Shown here one piece after another: positions 1 to 7,787 of a stretch of DNA of 64,000 nt. The notes beneath the pieces are model-generated. The model was not told the origin of the DNA. It ran no database searches and worked only from the letters and a program-made list of their open reading frames with translations. The stretch comes from Chloroflexota bacterium. Its GTDB lineage: Bacteria > Chloroflexota > Anaerolineae > Caldilineales > Caldilineaceae. Positions within the stretch are counted from its first letter, which is position 1. Each line of letters starts with the position of its first letter. The stretch spans positions 1 to 64,000 of the forward strand of contig BOKO01000008.1 in assembly GCA_016861025.1 (NCBI GenBank). The letters run 5' to 3'. The position numbers and the translations under genes were made by a program.

Positions 1-13
1 CTCGATGTAGCAT
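1..13 (-). CDS. 5' end of a leftward gene (partial)
   Basis: On the minus strand an AGGAGG Shine-Dalgarno (21-26) lies 7 nt before an ATG at 13-11, followed by codons for M-L-H-R up to the window edge. Only the first codons are present, so the product cannot be named. The ribosome binding site is the sole support. A GTAGCAT/ATGCTAC inverted repeat (7-13 and 52-58) flanks this start region. Confidence 0.4.
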
Positions 14-64
14 GTCGTTGCCTCCTGGTGTAGACCGGTTTCGCAACTACTATGCTACGGAGGT

Positions 65-98
65 AGCCGCACTTTGACTACTTCAGGGTGCGGCTTTT
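65..98 (+). terminator. hairpin with short T tail
   Basis: An 8-bp perfect stem (AGCCGCAC 65-72, GTGCGGCT 88-95) with a 15-nt loop is followed by TTTT, the form of an intrinsic terminator for rightward transcription. It lies between two divergent genes, so it may instead be an intergenic palindrome that blocks read-through into the gene at 172. Confidence 0.4.
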
Positions 99-171
99 CC
101 CACTTTTCGATTTATGACCACGTCTCAATTAATTCTTTTTCAACGACCCAAACCAATGAAATGACCAAACC

Positions 172-984
172 ATGAAAGTCTATCGGAATCTGACCCAAAT
201 CAAGAAGAGAGAGTCGTTGGGCCGCCGCTTCAGCCTGGCAGGATTGGCTGTCCTGTTTGTCGGGTTGCTGGCAAGTTTTGTACCGACGTGGCTGCCGCCA
301 GATCAGCCGATCCAGCCGGGATTCACCGGCTTTCTTCAGCTCTACTGGTCGTGGATCAGTTTCACGGCGCTGGCGATCGGTTTTATGCTTGCCAGCATCG
401 GCAGCTATTACATCAACCGATATGCACGGCGGCGCTGGCCCGGCAGCCGTTTTTTTGAGCGCCCGGACGAAGTGCTGGAACGCAACATGAAGGGGTTTGA
501 TGATAAGTATGCCTACTTTGCCATGAGCCTGCCCGTAGGTTATGTGCTGGCTGGCCCCAATGGCGTCACTGTCTTTGCGGTGCGTTCCGACAAGGGGCGG
601 GTGATCGTCGACGGCGAAAAATGGCGCGAGCCATTCAGCTTTGGGCGCATCTTCACGATGTTCTCGCGCGAAGGCGTCGGCAATCCTTCCCATGATTTGG
701 AGGATCAGAAACAAAAGATTCGCCAGGTGCTTGGGCAGACGCAAGGCGACGCAGACGACGCCAACCCGCTTGCCTCGGTGCCGGTTGACGGCGCAGCGGT
801 CTTTCTCAATCAGGAAATTCGGCTTGAGCTGAACAACCCGACTGTGCCGGTGTTGCGCAGCGATCAGATCAAGGATTATGTGCGGGCGCGCGCCAAAGAG
901 GCCAGGCTCTCCAACGCCACCGTCCGGGCATTAACCGAGCGGCTGGTCGAACAGGCGACCTATCAAGTTCCCAAAGAAGAGTAG
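172..984 (+). CDS. two-TM membrane protein, NERD-like C-terminal region
   Basis: 270 aa. Two hydrophobic segments (about residues 22-40 and 62-82) are followed by a basic stretch and a soluble C-terminal domain. The part reading VLAGPNGVTVFAVRSDKGRV resembles the core of nuclease-related (NERD) domains, but the full catalytic set cannot be confirmed by eye. The start at 172 is the only usable ATG: those at 156 and 161 run into stops within a few codons. No strong Shine-Dalgarno is visible. It is convergent with radC, separated by 7 bp. The membrane location is well supported; the function is not. Confidence 0.6.
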   Translation: MKVYRNLTQIKKRESLGRRFSLAGLAVLFVGLLASFVPTWLPPDQPIQPGFTGFLQLYWSWISFTALAIGFMLASIGSYYINRYARRRWPGSRFFERPDEVLERNMKGFDDKYAYFAMSLPVGYVLAGPNGVTVFAVRSDKGRVIVDGEKWREPFSFGRIFTMFSREGVGNPSHDLEDQKQKIRQVLGQTQGDADDANPLASVPVDGAAVFLNQEIRLELNNPTVPVLRSDQIKDYVRARAKEARLSNATVRALTERLVEQATYQVPKEE

Positions 985-991
985 GTTGTTG

Positions 992-1702
992 TTAGCGAAA
1001 ACCTAACCCGCGCTCCTTTAAGCTGACATAACGATTGCGTCCGATGACGAGATGATCGAGCACCTCGATGTCGAGCAGACGGCCGGCGTCGACAAGCTGC
1101 TCGGTGACGCGCACGTCTTCAGGGCTGGGCGTCGGGTCGCCGCTAGGGTGGTTGTGGACGACGATGATCGACGCGCAGTTGGAGCGGATCGCCTCGCGAA
1201 AGACTTCGCCCACGCGCACGACTGCGGTGTTGAGGTTGCCTGCATAGACATTGACCACGCGCTGCACCACGTTCTTGGTGTCAAGCAACACCGTGCGCAG
1301 ATGCTCCTGTTCCAGCAACCCCATTTCCAGCATCAGCAGGTTGGCGACATCGGCGGGGCTGCGCACCTGCGGACGCTCGTGGGGGGCGGCGGCGAGCAGG
1401 CGTTTGCCCAGCTCTAGCGCCGCCTTGATCTGCGTCGCCTTCGCTTCGCCAATGCCATGCTCCAGACACAGCTCGTCGTGACTGGCTTGCGCCAAACCTG
1501 CCAGCCCGCCAAACCTGGCGAGCAGCCTTTCGGACATGCGGATCACATTCTCGCCGCGACCGCCCATGCGCAAAATGATGGCAAGCAGCTCGGCAGTGCT
1601 GAGCGCGGCTGGCCCGGCGTACACCATCCGCTCGCGCGGGCGTAGATCGGCTGGCAAATCGCGGATCATCGGCGAATACTCGACGGGTGGGAGAGAATCC
1701 AT
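992..1702 (-). CDS. radC: RadC family JAB-domain protein
   Basis: 236 aa, the usual length. An N-terminal helix-hairpin-helix-like region (LPADLRPRERMVYAG; LEHGIGEAKATQIKAALELG) precedes the JAMM/JAB1 metalloprotease-like domain, whose HNHPSGDPTPSPED motif supplies the two His and the Asp of the metal site, with an upstream Glu in GEVFREAI. RadC was first linked to DNA repair, but its true role is uncertain. The ATG at 1702 has AGAGGA a few nt upstream. The next leftward gene upstream is the RDD protein. Confidence 0.93.
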   Translation of the reverse strand: MDSLPPVEYSPMIRDLPADLRPRERMVYAGPAALSTAELLAIILRMGGRGENVIRMSERLLARFGGLAGLAQASHDELCLEHGIGEAKATQIKAALELGKRLLAAAPHERPQVRSPADVANLLMLEMGLLEQEHLRTVLLDTKNVVQRVVNVYAGNLNTAVVRVGEVFREAIRSNCASIIVVHNHPSGDPTPSPEDVRVTEQLVDAGRLLDIEVLDHLVIGRNRYVSLKERGLGFR

Positions 1703-1738
1703 AGCAATCCTCTGGTTGGGTGGGAAACGGTCGTTGTT

Positions 1739-2608
1739 TTATGGTTGGCGTGCGCCCAGTCGGTACGCCTCGGCGACTGAATAGAGAAACCGCTGCGCCT
1801 CACGCCAGTTCGGGCCGGGCAGCGGTGCATCGAGCTTGGTCGCTATGGCGCGCGCCAACCGTAGCGTCACCGCCGGATCGGCCTGGCCGCGCATCTGACG
1901 GTCGAGCACTGTGCAGATCAGTTGGTAATCGTCGCCGGTCAGGCGGCGCAGGTTGGGAATCTCCGGCGGCCGGTTTGTGACAGACGACGGCGACGCCCTC
2001 ACAGGCGTCGTGGTCGACGTCGCCTGCATCAGCGCATCTAGCCTCATTCCCTCTGCCTGTCGGATGACCAGCGTGCCGGCGGCAAAGTCGCCAAGCCGGC
2101 GGGCGTTGCGGTTGAAGAACATCGTGACAAAACCAAGCGCATAGCCAAAAGGCAGAAAATCGACCAGCCGCACCAGGTTGCGAATGGCGACTTCGAGGAA
2201 GCCAGGGCTGCCGCCATCGAGCTTGACGACGCGTGTGCCCGCCAACCGCTTGCCCGGCGTCTGCCCATGCCAGCCCAACTCAAAGATCAGATAATAGCCC
2301 CAAAAGATGGCGAAGTTGAGCAGCGCGTAGATCGCCAGCACCAAACCCGCCAACCAACCAGGATCGTCGCTCAGGCTGCTGCTGAATGTCCGATTCTCCG
2401 CTGTTGCATTGATGGCAATTGCCACGAGCAGATTGAGCAGAAACAACAACGCGCCAATCAAGAATGTATCGATCAGCGCGCCAATGAAGCGGCTGCCAAT
2501 CCCCGCCACCGGATAGCCGAAGCTTACAGCTTCGGGTGTAGCAATGGTATACTCGTCAACAGCGTTCGCTCCGACGTTGTCTGGCGACGTTTCAGTCCAA
2601 CTCTCCAC
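1739..2608 (-). CDS. RDD family membrane protein
   Basis: 289 aa with a GTG start. An RDD domain begins near residue 33 (Arg40 in GSRF, Asp47 in GALIDT) and contains three to four membrane helices, with the family's GQTPGKRLAGTRVV loop and a final RRLGDFAAGTLVI. A soluble C-terminal region of about 90 aa is Pro/Thr-rich at first, then helical. The gene is divergent from the SpoIIM-type gene with only 16 bp between the start codons. RDD and SpoIIM/DUF95 proteins are common neighbours in Chloroflexota and Actinobacteria, often with MoxR/DUF58 genes, which are absent here. Transport or envelope function is inferred only. Confidence 0.85.
   Translation of the reverse strand: MESWTETSPDNVGANAVDEYTIATPEAVSFGYPVAGIGSRFIGALIDTFLIGALLFLLNLLVAIAINATAENRTFSSSLSDDPGWLAGLVLAIYALLNFAIFWGYYLIFELGWHGQTPGKRLAGTRVVKLDGGSPGFLEVAIRNLVRLVDFLPFGYALGFVTMFFNRNARRLGDFAAGTLVIRQAEGMRLDALMQATSTTTPVRASPSSVTNRPPEIPNLRRLTGDDYQLICTVLDRQMRGQADPAVTLRLARAIATKLDAPLPGPNWREAQRFLYSVAEAYRLGARQP
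2548..2553 (+). promoter_or_regulatory. extended -10 for the SpoIIM-type gene
   Basis: TGG followed by TATACT forms an extended -10 (2545-2553) about 70 nt upstream of the ATG at 2625. It lies inside the 5' coding part of the divergent RDD gene. No clear -35 is seen. Confidence 0.4.
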
Positions 2609-2624
2609 AGGTCATATCCTGGCA

Positions 2625-3593
2625 ATGAATCTGGAATTCTTTTTTCAACAAAGACGACCAAGTTGGCAACGTATGGAGACGCTTCTCCAGCGAGCGCGCT
2701 CCGATCCAGGCAATCTCTCGGCGCCGGAGCTGGACGAGTTGGGGTTGCTCTATCGCACCATCACCGCGGACCTGGCGCTGGCGCAACGTGATTTTCCCAA
2801 TCAACAGGTGACGCTCTATCTCAACCAACTGATCGGACGCGCCCATGCATTGATCTACCGCAGTGAACCGCTGCGATGGCGTCAGCTCATGCGCTTCTAT
2901 CGCATCGAGTTTCCGCAATTATACCGCAAACTTCTCCCGTATACGCTTGCGGCATTTGTCCTGTTTTGGGCGCCGGCGCTTGCGGCGTTTTGGTCAGTCG
3001 CTGTAAACCCGGATTGGATTTATGTGATCGAGGGGCCGGGCATCGCCGATCTGGTGGAACAGGTCGAGCAGGGTAGATTGTGGACTGATATTGCACCCGG
3101 TGTGCGTTCAGCCGCCGCCGGATTCATTATGACCAATAATATCCAGGTTATGTTTCTCACCTTTGCCGGCGGCATGACGGCAGGTTTGCTGACGTTGTGG
3201 GTGTTGATCAACAACGGGCTGCATTTGGGCGCCATCTTTGGTTTGCTGCTTGCCCATGACCTGGCTGGCGGCCTGGCGGAGTTTGTCATTGCACACGGCG
3301 TGGTCGAACTGAGCGTAATCTTCCTGGCGGGCGGCTGTGGTCTTTTCGTCGGCGATGGGTTGCTGCGTCCAGGGTTGTATAGCCGCCGCGATACGCTGCT
3401 CCAGCGCACGCGCACAAGCGTCAAGCTGATCCTCGGATCGGCGCCGTTTTTGGTGATCGCAGGTGTAATTGAAGGCTTTCTCAGCCCGTCGGCGGCGCCA
3501 TGGCCGATCAAACTGTTTGTGGGCGTTGCGACAGGCGCTCTGCTGTATGCCTACTGGCTGGGCGTTGGTCGCCAGCCAAACGAAACCAGGTGA
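2625..3593 (+). CDS. stage II sporulation protein M-like (DUF95) membrane protein
   Basis: 322 aa from the ATG at 2625. An upstream in-frame ATG at 2544 would run through the neighbouring divergent gene and adds no conserved sequence. A soluble helical N-terminus of about 100 aa precedes five to six membrane helices. The region FIMTNNIQVMFLTFAGG, then GLLTLWVLINNGLHLGAIFG and a later EFVIAHGVVELSVIFLAGG, is the characteristic SpoIIM/DUF95 core. In non-sporulating bacteria this family is an envelope protein of unknown role. It is followed by the next gene after 4 bp, so the two are probably co-transcribed. Confidence 0.88.
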   Translation: MNLEFFFQQRRPSWQRMETLLQRARSDPGNLSAPELDELGLLYRTITADLALAQRDFPNQQVTLYLNQLIGRAHALIYRSEPLRWRQLMRFYRIEFPQLYRKLLPYTLAAFVLFWAPALAAFWSVAVNPDWIYVIEGPGIADLVEQVEQGRLWTDIAPGVRSAAAGFIMTNNIQVMFLTFAGGMTAGLLTLWVLINNGLHLGAIFGLLLAHDLAGGLAEFVIAHGVVELSVIFLAGGCGLFVGDGLLRPGLYSRRDTLLQRTRTSVKLILGSAPFLVIAGVIEGFLSPSAAPWPIKLFVGVATGALLYAYWLGVGRQPNETR

Positions 3594-3597
3594 ATGA

Positions 3598-4317
3598 ATG
3601 CGAACGCGCTTCTATGAACGCACTGCCTATCGTCTCTCCGATCAGCCGGTGCCTAGCTGTTTCGTGCGGCTAGACGAGGTCTTTGACCAACACTTCGCCA
3701 GCTATGAGGAAGCTTTCGGCCATCCGTGCGTGGTGATGGCTGAAAGCCTCTGCGCACGAATGGCTGACATCGAAATGTACGCCTTTCTGATCGAGGATGC
3801 GCGCAAGCGTCACACCGTTGATCCGGCGGCGGAGGAGAAGGCTGCATTTCTCACGCGCTCGTTTTGGGTCGGCTATCTTGGCGCCGGGCGCGCTATGCTC
3901 GATGTCGGCGCAGCGATTCTGGCGGGTCTTTATGGCCTTTCGCTGACGGCGAGCGCCACCACCTTCGCCAACGGCGATTTCTGGCAGCAACTCGTTTCGA
4001 CGCGACCCAACGTGCATCGTCGCTATCACCCACTGCGCCTGTTTATCACCGAGTTCATGCGTTGGTCGATGGAAAGCGCACATCGCATCCCGCCGATCAT
4101 CGTGATCGAGGCGCAGTTCGGCAGGTATGCCCCGCGCGACAACCGCCTGAAGTTCTTCGACGAACCCACGTTCACACTCGCCGAGATGAGCGATGCGACG
4201 CTTCATGCACGCTGGATCGACCCGTTGACGTTGCACGACCGCTGGAAGCCGCAGTTTATGCTCCTGTGCGAGAAGCTGACGGTCGATCTGGAAAAGGCGC
4301 TCGAACGGCCGCGTTGA
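3598..4317 (+). CDS. conserved hypothetical helical protein
   Basis: 239 aa, soluble, no signal peptide. I do not recognise the family. The middle (FLTRSFWVGYLGAGRAMLDVGAAILAG) is a strongly helical, small-residue-rich segment that recalls HEPN-like or four-helix-bundle proteins, but no RxxxxH motif of an active HEPN nuclease is visible. It starts 4 bp after the SpoIIM-type gene and ends exactly where the convergent repeat protein ends, with no base between the two stop codons. It is likely an operon partner of the SpoIIM-type protein. Confidence 0.6.
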   Translation: MRTRFYERTAYRLSDQPVPSCFVRLDEVFDQHFASYEEAFGHPCVVMAESLCARMADIEMYAFLIEDARKRHTVDPAAEEKAAFLTRSFWVGYLGAGRAMLDVGAAILAGLYGLSLTASATTFANGDFWQQLVSTRPNVHRRYHPLRLFITEFMRWSMESAHRIPPIIVIEAQFGRYAPRDNRLKFFDEPTFTLAEMSDATLHARWIDPLTLHDRWKPQFMLLCEKLTVDLEKALERPR

Positions 4318-5505
4318 TCACGGCGCCTTGCCTTCGTTTGGCTGCGTCGGACGTATGGCGATTCTGGCCGGAGGCTCGGCATAGACGGTGACCTCGATCG
4401 GCCCGCGCATCCCCCAACGCATCGCTGTCTCGTAATCCACATCCACCACCCAGTTGCGGCGCAGCAAGTCTGGAATGTGATGACGACCGGCGACATCGAG
4501 CACCTGGAAGGGGCCTTCCACAACACCGTCGCCCACCTGAATCCATACATGACGGCCGATATCGCCGGCGCGCAACAGCGCAACGCGCCCGATGCACTCC
4601 TCACACTCCTCGATGTTGTTGACGCGTTCACGATAGGAGGCGACGCCATCCATCACACGCGGCGCATAGTACATGGCAAGTCCGGTCACCGGTAGGGGCG
4701 TCGGCTCGCTATAAGCAGGCGTAAGCTGACTCCAATGCGTCAAGGGACGCGCTGCGCCGGTTTTCTGGCTGGCAGCCGTCGTGCTTGATGACGTAGGGTC
4801 CGTTTCTGATATGGGCAGCGCAGTTACAGCCTCTTCTGCTTGTGATTTGCTTGCAGGCGTCTGGTTTATGGATGGCTCAACCGCCTGCTCTTTGGTCGAG
4901 CTGGCCGCAGCCTCTACACCCGCCACTGTCTCGGTGACGGGGACGATCTGTTCGACCGTCACCACTTCGGTCACAACCACTGTCTCGGTGACGGGGACAA
5001 TCTGCTCGACCGCCACCACTTCGGTCACAACCACTGTCTCGGTGACGGGGACAATCTGCTCGACCGCCACCACTTCGGTCACAACCACTGTCTCGGTGAC
5101 GGGGACGATCTGCTCGACCGCCACCACTTCGGTCACAACCACTGTCTCGGTGACGGGGACAATCTGCTCGACCGTCACCACTTCGGTCACAACCACTGTC
5201 TCGGTGACGGGGACGATCTGCTCGACCGCCACCACTTCGGTCACAACTACCGTCTCGGTGATAGGCACGATTTCGGTTAATACAAGCGTCTCCGTGATAT
5301 AAACTGTCTCGATAACCCTGACAATCTCCTGTGGTTGTTTTTCACCCGCCGGCAACGCGCCGGCGGGGTTGATACTGGCAGGCTCCTCGCTGTTGTCGGC
5401 GCTCTCTTGTTGGCTGGTCTGCACTGCCGCTCCAACAGCCAACGCCGGCATCGGGGCAACCACAAGTGCAACAACAAGCAATACACGACAAATCTGCATC
5501 ATCAT
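4318..5505 (-). CDS. secreted protein with six 18-residue repeats and a C-terminal beta-barrel-like domain
   Basis: 395 aa from the first ATG of an ATG-ATG-ATG run at 5505, with AAAGGAG 8 nt upstream. A signal peptide (MMMQICRVLLVVALVVAPMP) is followed by a low-complexity segment. Six near-identical 18-aa units of the type VTETVVVTEVVAVEQIVP follow, then a Ser/Thr/Glu-rich linker. A C-terminal domain of about 120 aa starts at GLAMYYAPRVMDGVASYR and has a Cys pair (CEEC) and a GRHVWIQVGDGVVEGPF segment, which suggests a double-psi beta-barrel (RlpA-like) fold. The repeats look like an extended spacer carrying the domain away from the cell surface. The exported location is well supported; the activity is not known. 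Confidence 0.7.
   Translation of the reverse strand: MMMQICRVLLVVALVVAPMPALAVGAAVQTSQQESADNSEEPASINPAGALPAGEKQPQEIVRVIETVYITETLVLTEIVPITETVVVTEVVAVEQIVPVTETVVVTEVVTVEQIVPVTETVVVTEVVAVEQIVPVTETVVVTEVVAVEQIVPVTETVVVTEVVAVEQIVPVTETVVVTEVVTVEQIVPVTETVAGVEAAASSTKEQAVEPSINQTPASKSQAEEAVTALPISETDPTSSSTTAASQKTGAARPLTHWSQLTPAYSEPTPLPVTGLAMYYAPRVMDGVASYRERVNNIEECEECIGRVALLRAGDIGRHVWIQVGDGVVEGPFQVLDVAGRHHIPDLLRRNWVVDVDYETAMRWGMRGPIEVTVYAEPPARIAIRPTQPNEGKAP
4925..5265 (-). repeat. 54-bp in-frame tandem repeat, six copies
   Basis: Six consecutive 54-bp units encode the 18-aa repeats of the surrounding gene. They differ only at a few positions (for example GCC versus GTC giving Ala or Thr), so the array is recent or kept uniform by recombination. 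Partial degenerate units flank it on the 5' side of the gene. Confidence 0.95.
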
Positions 5506-5806
5506 AGCGATACTCCTTTTATGATTGGCGGCGCTCAGCAAAGCAACCTGAACATGATTGCATTGCTGCGCCAGATTTTGGGCAAAAAGAATGCGTTTCC
5601 ACAGGCAACGCCCATGAAAACGCCTCATCGAACTTTCGGATAAACTTGTCAGGCGTGCGCTGCTCTTCCTTGAGTAGCAGCTGTCAAAAAATGCCGAAAG
5701 TCGTGTGGCCGGATCAGGTTCAACCTGAGCGCCCGAAACCAGGAAGGTTGTGTTCGGTCACAGCCGATCCACCGCCGCAAATCCAGGCTTCGGAGTTCGC
5801 GCGATG
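5506..5806. other. 300-bp gap between the repeat protein and rodA
   Basis: No gene or recognised RNA is seen. It holds a 15-bp perfect palindrome (5714-5728, TCAGGTT-C-AACCTGA) and a 6-bp hairpin (GCTGCT 5659-5664 / AGCAGC 5676-5681). Neither has a T tail on the leftward strand, so no terminator for rodA can be assigned. Confidence 0.4.
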
Positions 5807-6988
5807 TCAGAAGAACTCGATCTTGCGATGGCGCATGGCCACGCTTTCCGCCAGTCCAATTGCAAATAACATAGACACCAACGAGCTGCCGCCGTAACTG
5901 ATGAAAGGCAGCGTCAAACCGGTCACCGGCATGATCTTGAGATTCATGCCGACATTGATTACGATCTGGAAGAAGATCAGCGCCGCAATGCCGGTCGTCA
6001 GCAACTTGCCAAATTGATCGGGCGCGCTTTCGGCAATGCGCAAGATGCGCCAGACGACGAACAACAGGAGCAGCAGAATCAGCGCTGCGCCTATCATGCC
6101 AAACTCCTCGGCAATGACGCTGAAAATAAAATCTGTATGACGGACGCGCAAAAAAAGCAACTGATTTTGTGTGCCCTGCGTCCATCCCATGCCTGTCAGT
6201 CCGCCATTGCCGACGGCAATCAGCGCCTGCTCGACGTTGTAGGAGGCGGCGGTGTTGGCTTCGGGCTGGATGCACTCGCTGGGCAAACGGTCGAACGCCG
6301 TGCGCAGTATACTGAGGATCGGCGCAATGACATGGCCTTCCTCATCGGTTGGGAGGAAAATGCAGATACGCGCCAGCATGTAGCCCTGCAACGTCGAGGC
6401 GAAGATCGGAATCGCCGCCAGCGCGCCTGCCCCCAACAGCGCCAGATGGCGATAGCGCACGCCAGCCGCCAGAATCAGCACGCCGCCCATGAATGCATAG
6501 GTGATGGTCATGCCAAAGTCGGGTTGAATGTAGACGAGCGCCAGCGGCGCAAGTAAGAGCACCAACGCCATCAACAGGTAGGGCAGCTTGTGCATGCTGT
6601 CGCGGAACCAGCTCAGATACCAGGCAAGAAAGATGATGATCAGGAACTTGCCTGCCTCGGTCGGTTGGACAAGCGTGCCGCCGATGCTGATCCAGCTTTT
6701 GGAGCCACCCTGCGCTTCGCCAAATAGATAAACAACCACCAGCGCAGCAAGAAAAAGCAGGAATGACGGCACCGCAACGATGGATAGTTGCCGGTAGTCG
6801 AGCATGGCGACTACAAAGAGCGCAATCAGCCCAAAAGCGATAAAGTTGATCTGTCGCTGCCAATAGTCGACCAGGTCAGGCGAGTTGCGCGTGGCGCTGT
6901 AGATGACGGCGACGCCGATGCCGGAGAGGATCAGCACCACCAGCAACAGCAGCCAGTCGAAGTTTCGCCAGTTGATTCGTGCAAACAT
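5807..6988 (-). CDS. rodA: RodA/FtsW-type lipid II polymerase (SEDS)
   Basis: 393 aa, about ten membrane helices. SEDS glycosyltransferases polymerise lipid II into glycan strands together with a class B PBP. Family motifs are present: VYIQPDFGMTITYAFMGG (QPDFG), then NGGLTGMGWTQGTQNQLLFL with HTDFIFSVIAEEFG, and the C-terminal PVTGLTLPFISYGGSS. Its ATG directly follows the minD stop codon with no spacer. Its place downstream of mreBCD and PBP2 argues for the elongation enzyme RodA rather than FtsW. A large extracellular loop (about residues 210-250) contains two Cys. Confidence 0.93.
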   Translation of the reverse strand: MFARINWRNFDWLLLLVVLILSGIGVAVIYSATRNSPDLVDYWQRQINFIAFGLIALFVVAMLDYRQLSIVAVPSFLLFLAALVVVYLFGEAQGGSKSWISIGGTLVQPTEAGKFLIIIFLAWYLSWFRDSMHKLPYLLMALVLLLAPLALVYIQPDFGMTITYAFMGGVLILAAGVRYRHLALLGAGALAAIPIFASTLQGYMLARICIFLPTDEEGHVIAPILSILRTAFDRLPSECIQPEANTAASYNVEQALIAVGNGGLTGMGWTQGTQNQLLFLRVRHTDFIFSVIAEEFGMIGAALILLLLLFVVWRILRIAESAPDQFGKLLTTGIAALIFFQIVINVGMNLKIMPVTGLTLPFISYGGSSLVSMLFAIGLAESVAMRHRKIEFF

Positions 6989-7780
6989 TTACCTTCCAAA
7001 TAATCTTGCGAGCCACCCAAGAAAACCAGGCCGATAATAATCGGTCAACGGCACGTTGTTGCCCATGACGCGACGGGCAATGTTTTCGTAGGCGCGGCGC
7101 ACATACATGCGCCGGTCGAAAGCGGCTGGCGTGCCGCGGTCGGTGGAGAGCATCAGCCGCTCATCTTCAGGCACGACCCCCATCAGATCGATGGCGAGAA
7201 TGTCGAGCACATCGTCGATGCCGCGCATTTCGCCGCTGCTCACCAGCCGCTGGTTGAAACGGTTGATCACCAATCCAGGTTGGCGATGCCAGTCTCGCTC
7301 GAGCAGATAGATGACCTTATCGGCATCGCGCAGCGCGCTGACATCCGACGTCGTGACGATCAACACGCGGTCAGCCGGCGCAATCGCGGTGGTGAAGCCG
7401 TGTTCGATGCCAGCCGGCGAGTCGATCAGCACGTAGTCGGCGATATTGATCAACTGCTTACAGATTGCGCACATCTGCTCCGGCGTGATTTCGGTCTTGT
7501 CGCGCGTCTGCGCAGCCGGCAGCAGATAGAGGAACTCGGCGCGCGGATCGCGCACCAACGCCTGCTGCAACGTGCAGCGTCCCTCCGCCACATCGATCGA
7601 GTCGAAGACGATGCGGTTTTCCAGCCCCATCACCAGATCGAGGTTGCGCAAACCTACATCGGCGTCGACCGCGACAACGCGTTGCCCCAGTTGCGTCAGC
7701 GCAGCGCATAGATTCGCCGTCGTCGTTGTCTTGCCTACACCCCCTTTGCCGGAAGTGACTGTGATGACCGTGCCTGTCAT
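6989..7780 (-). CDS. minD: septum site-determining ATPase MinD
   Basis: 263 aa from the ATG at 7780, which gives the canonical start just before TVITVTSGKGGVGKTT. An in-frame start at 7822 would overlap minC. It has the deviant Walker A KGGVGKTT, a switch I region VDADVGLRNLD, and DYVLIDSPAGIEHG as Walker B. The C-terminus (FLGWLARLFGR) is the amphipathic membrane-targeting helix. MinD-ATP binds the membrane and recruits MinC to block FtsZ rings away from mid-cell. It is 7 bp from the end of minC; no minE is present in the window. Confidence 0.95.
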   Translation of the reverse strand: MTGTVITVTSGKGGVGKTTTTANLCAALTQLGQRVVAVDADVGLRNLDLVMGLENRIVFDSIDVAEGRCTLQQALVRDPRAEFLYLLPAAQTRDKTEITPEQMCAICKQLINIADYVLIDSPAGIEHGFTTAIAPADRVLIVTTSDVSALRDADKVIYLLERDWHRQPGLVINRFNQRLVSSGEMRGIDDVLDILAIDLMGVVPEDERLMLSTDRGTPAAFDRRMYVRRAYENIARRVMGNNVPLTDYYRPGFLGWLARLFGR

Positions 7781-7787
7781 GCGTTGT

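Noticed and set aside
4925..5265. CRISPR array
   Set aside because: The 54-bp units are contiguous without variable spacers and keep a coding frame; no cas genes are in the window.
4781..5302. 173-aa plus-strand frame with TTTVSVTGTICS repeats
   Set aside because: It is the antisense of the 54-bp coding repeat; the minus-strand gene has a ribosome site, signal peptide and a folded C-terminal domain.
5705..5735. TPP-riboswitch-like GAACCTGATC stretch
   Set aside because: Only this short match is present; the CTGAGA half and the P2-P5 helices are missing, and the match is explained by a 15-bp palindrome. No thiamine gene is nearby.
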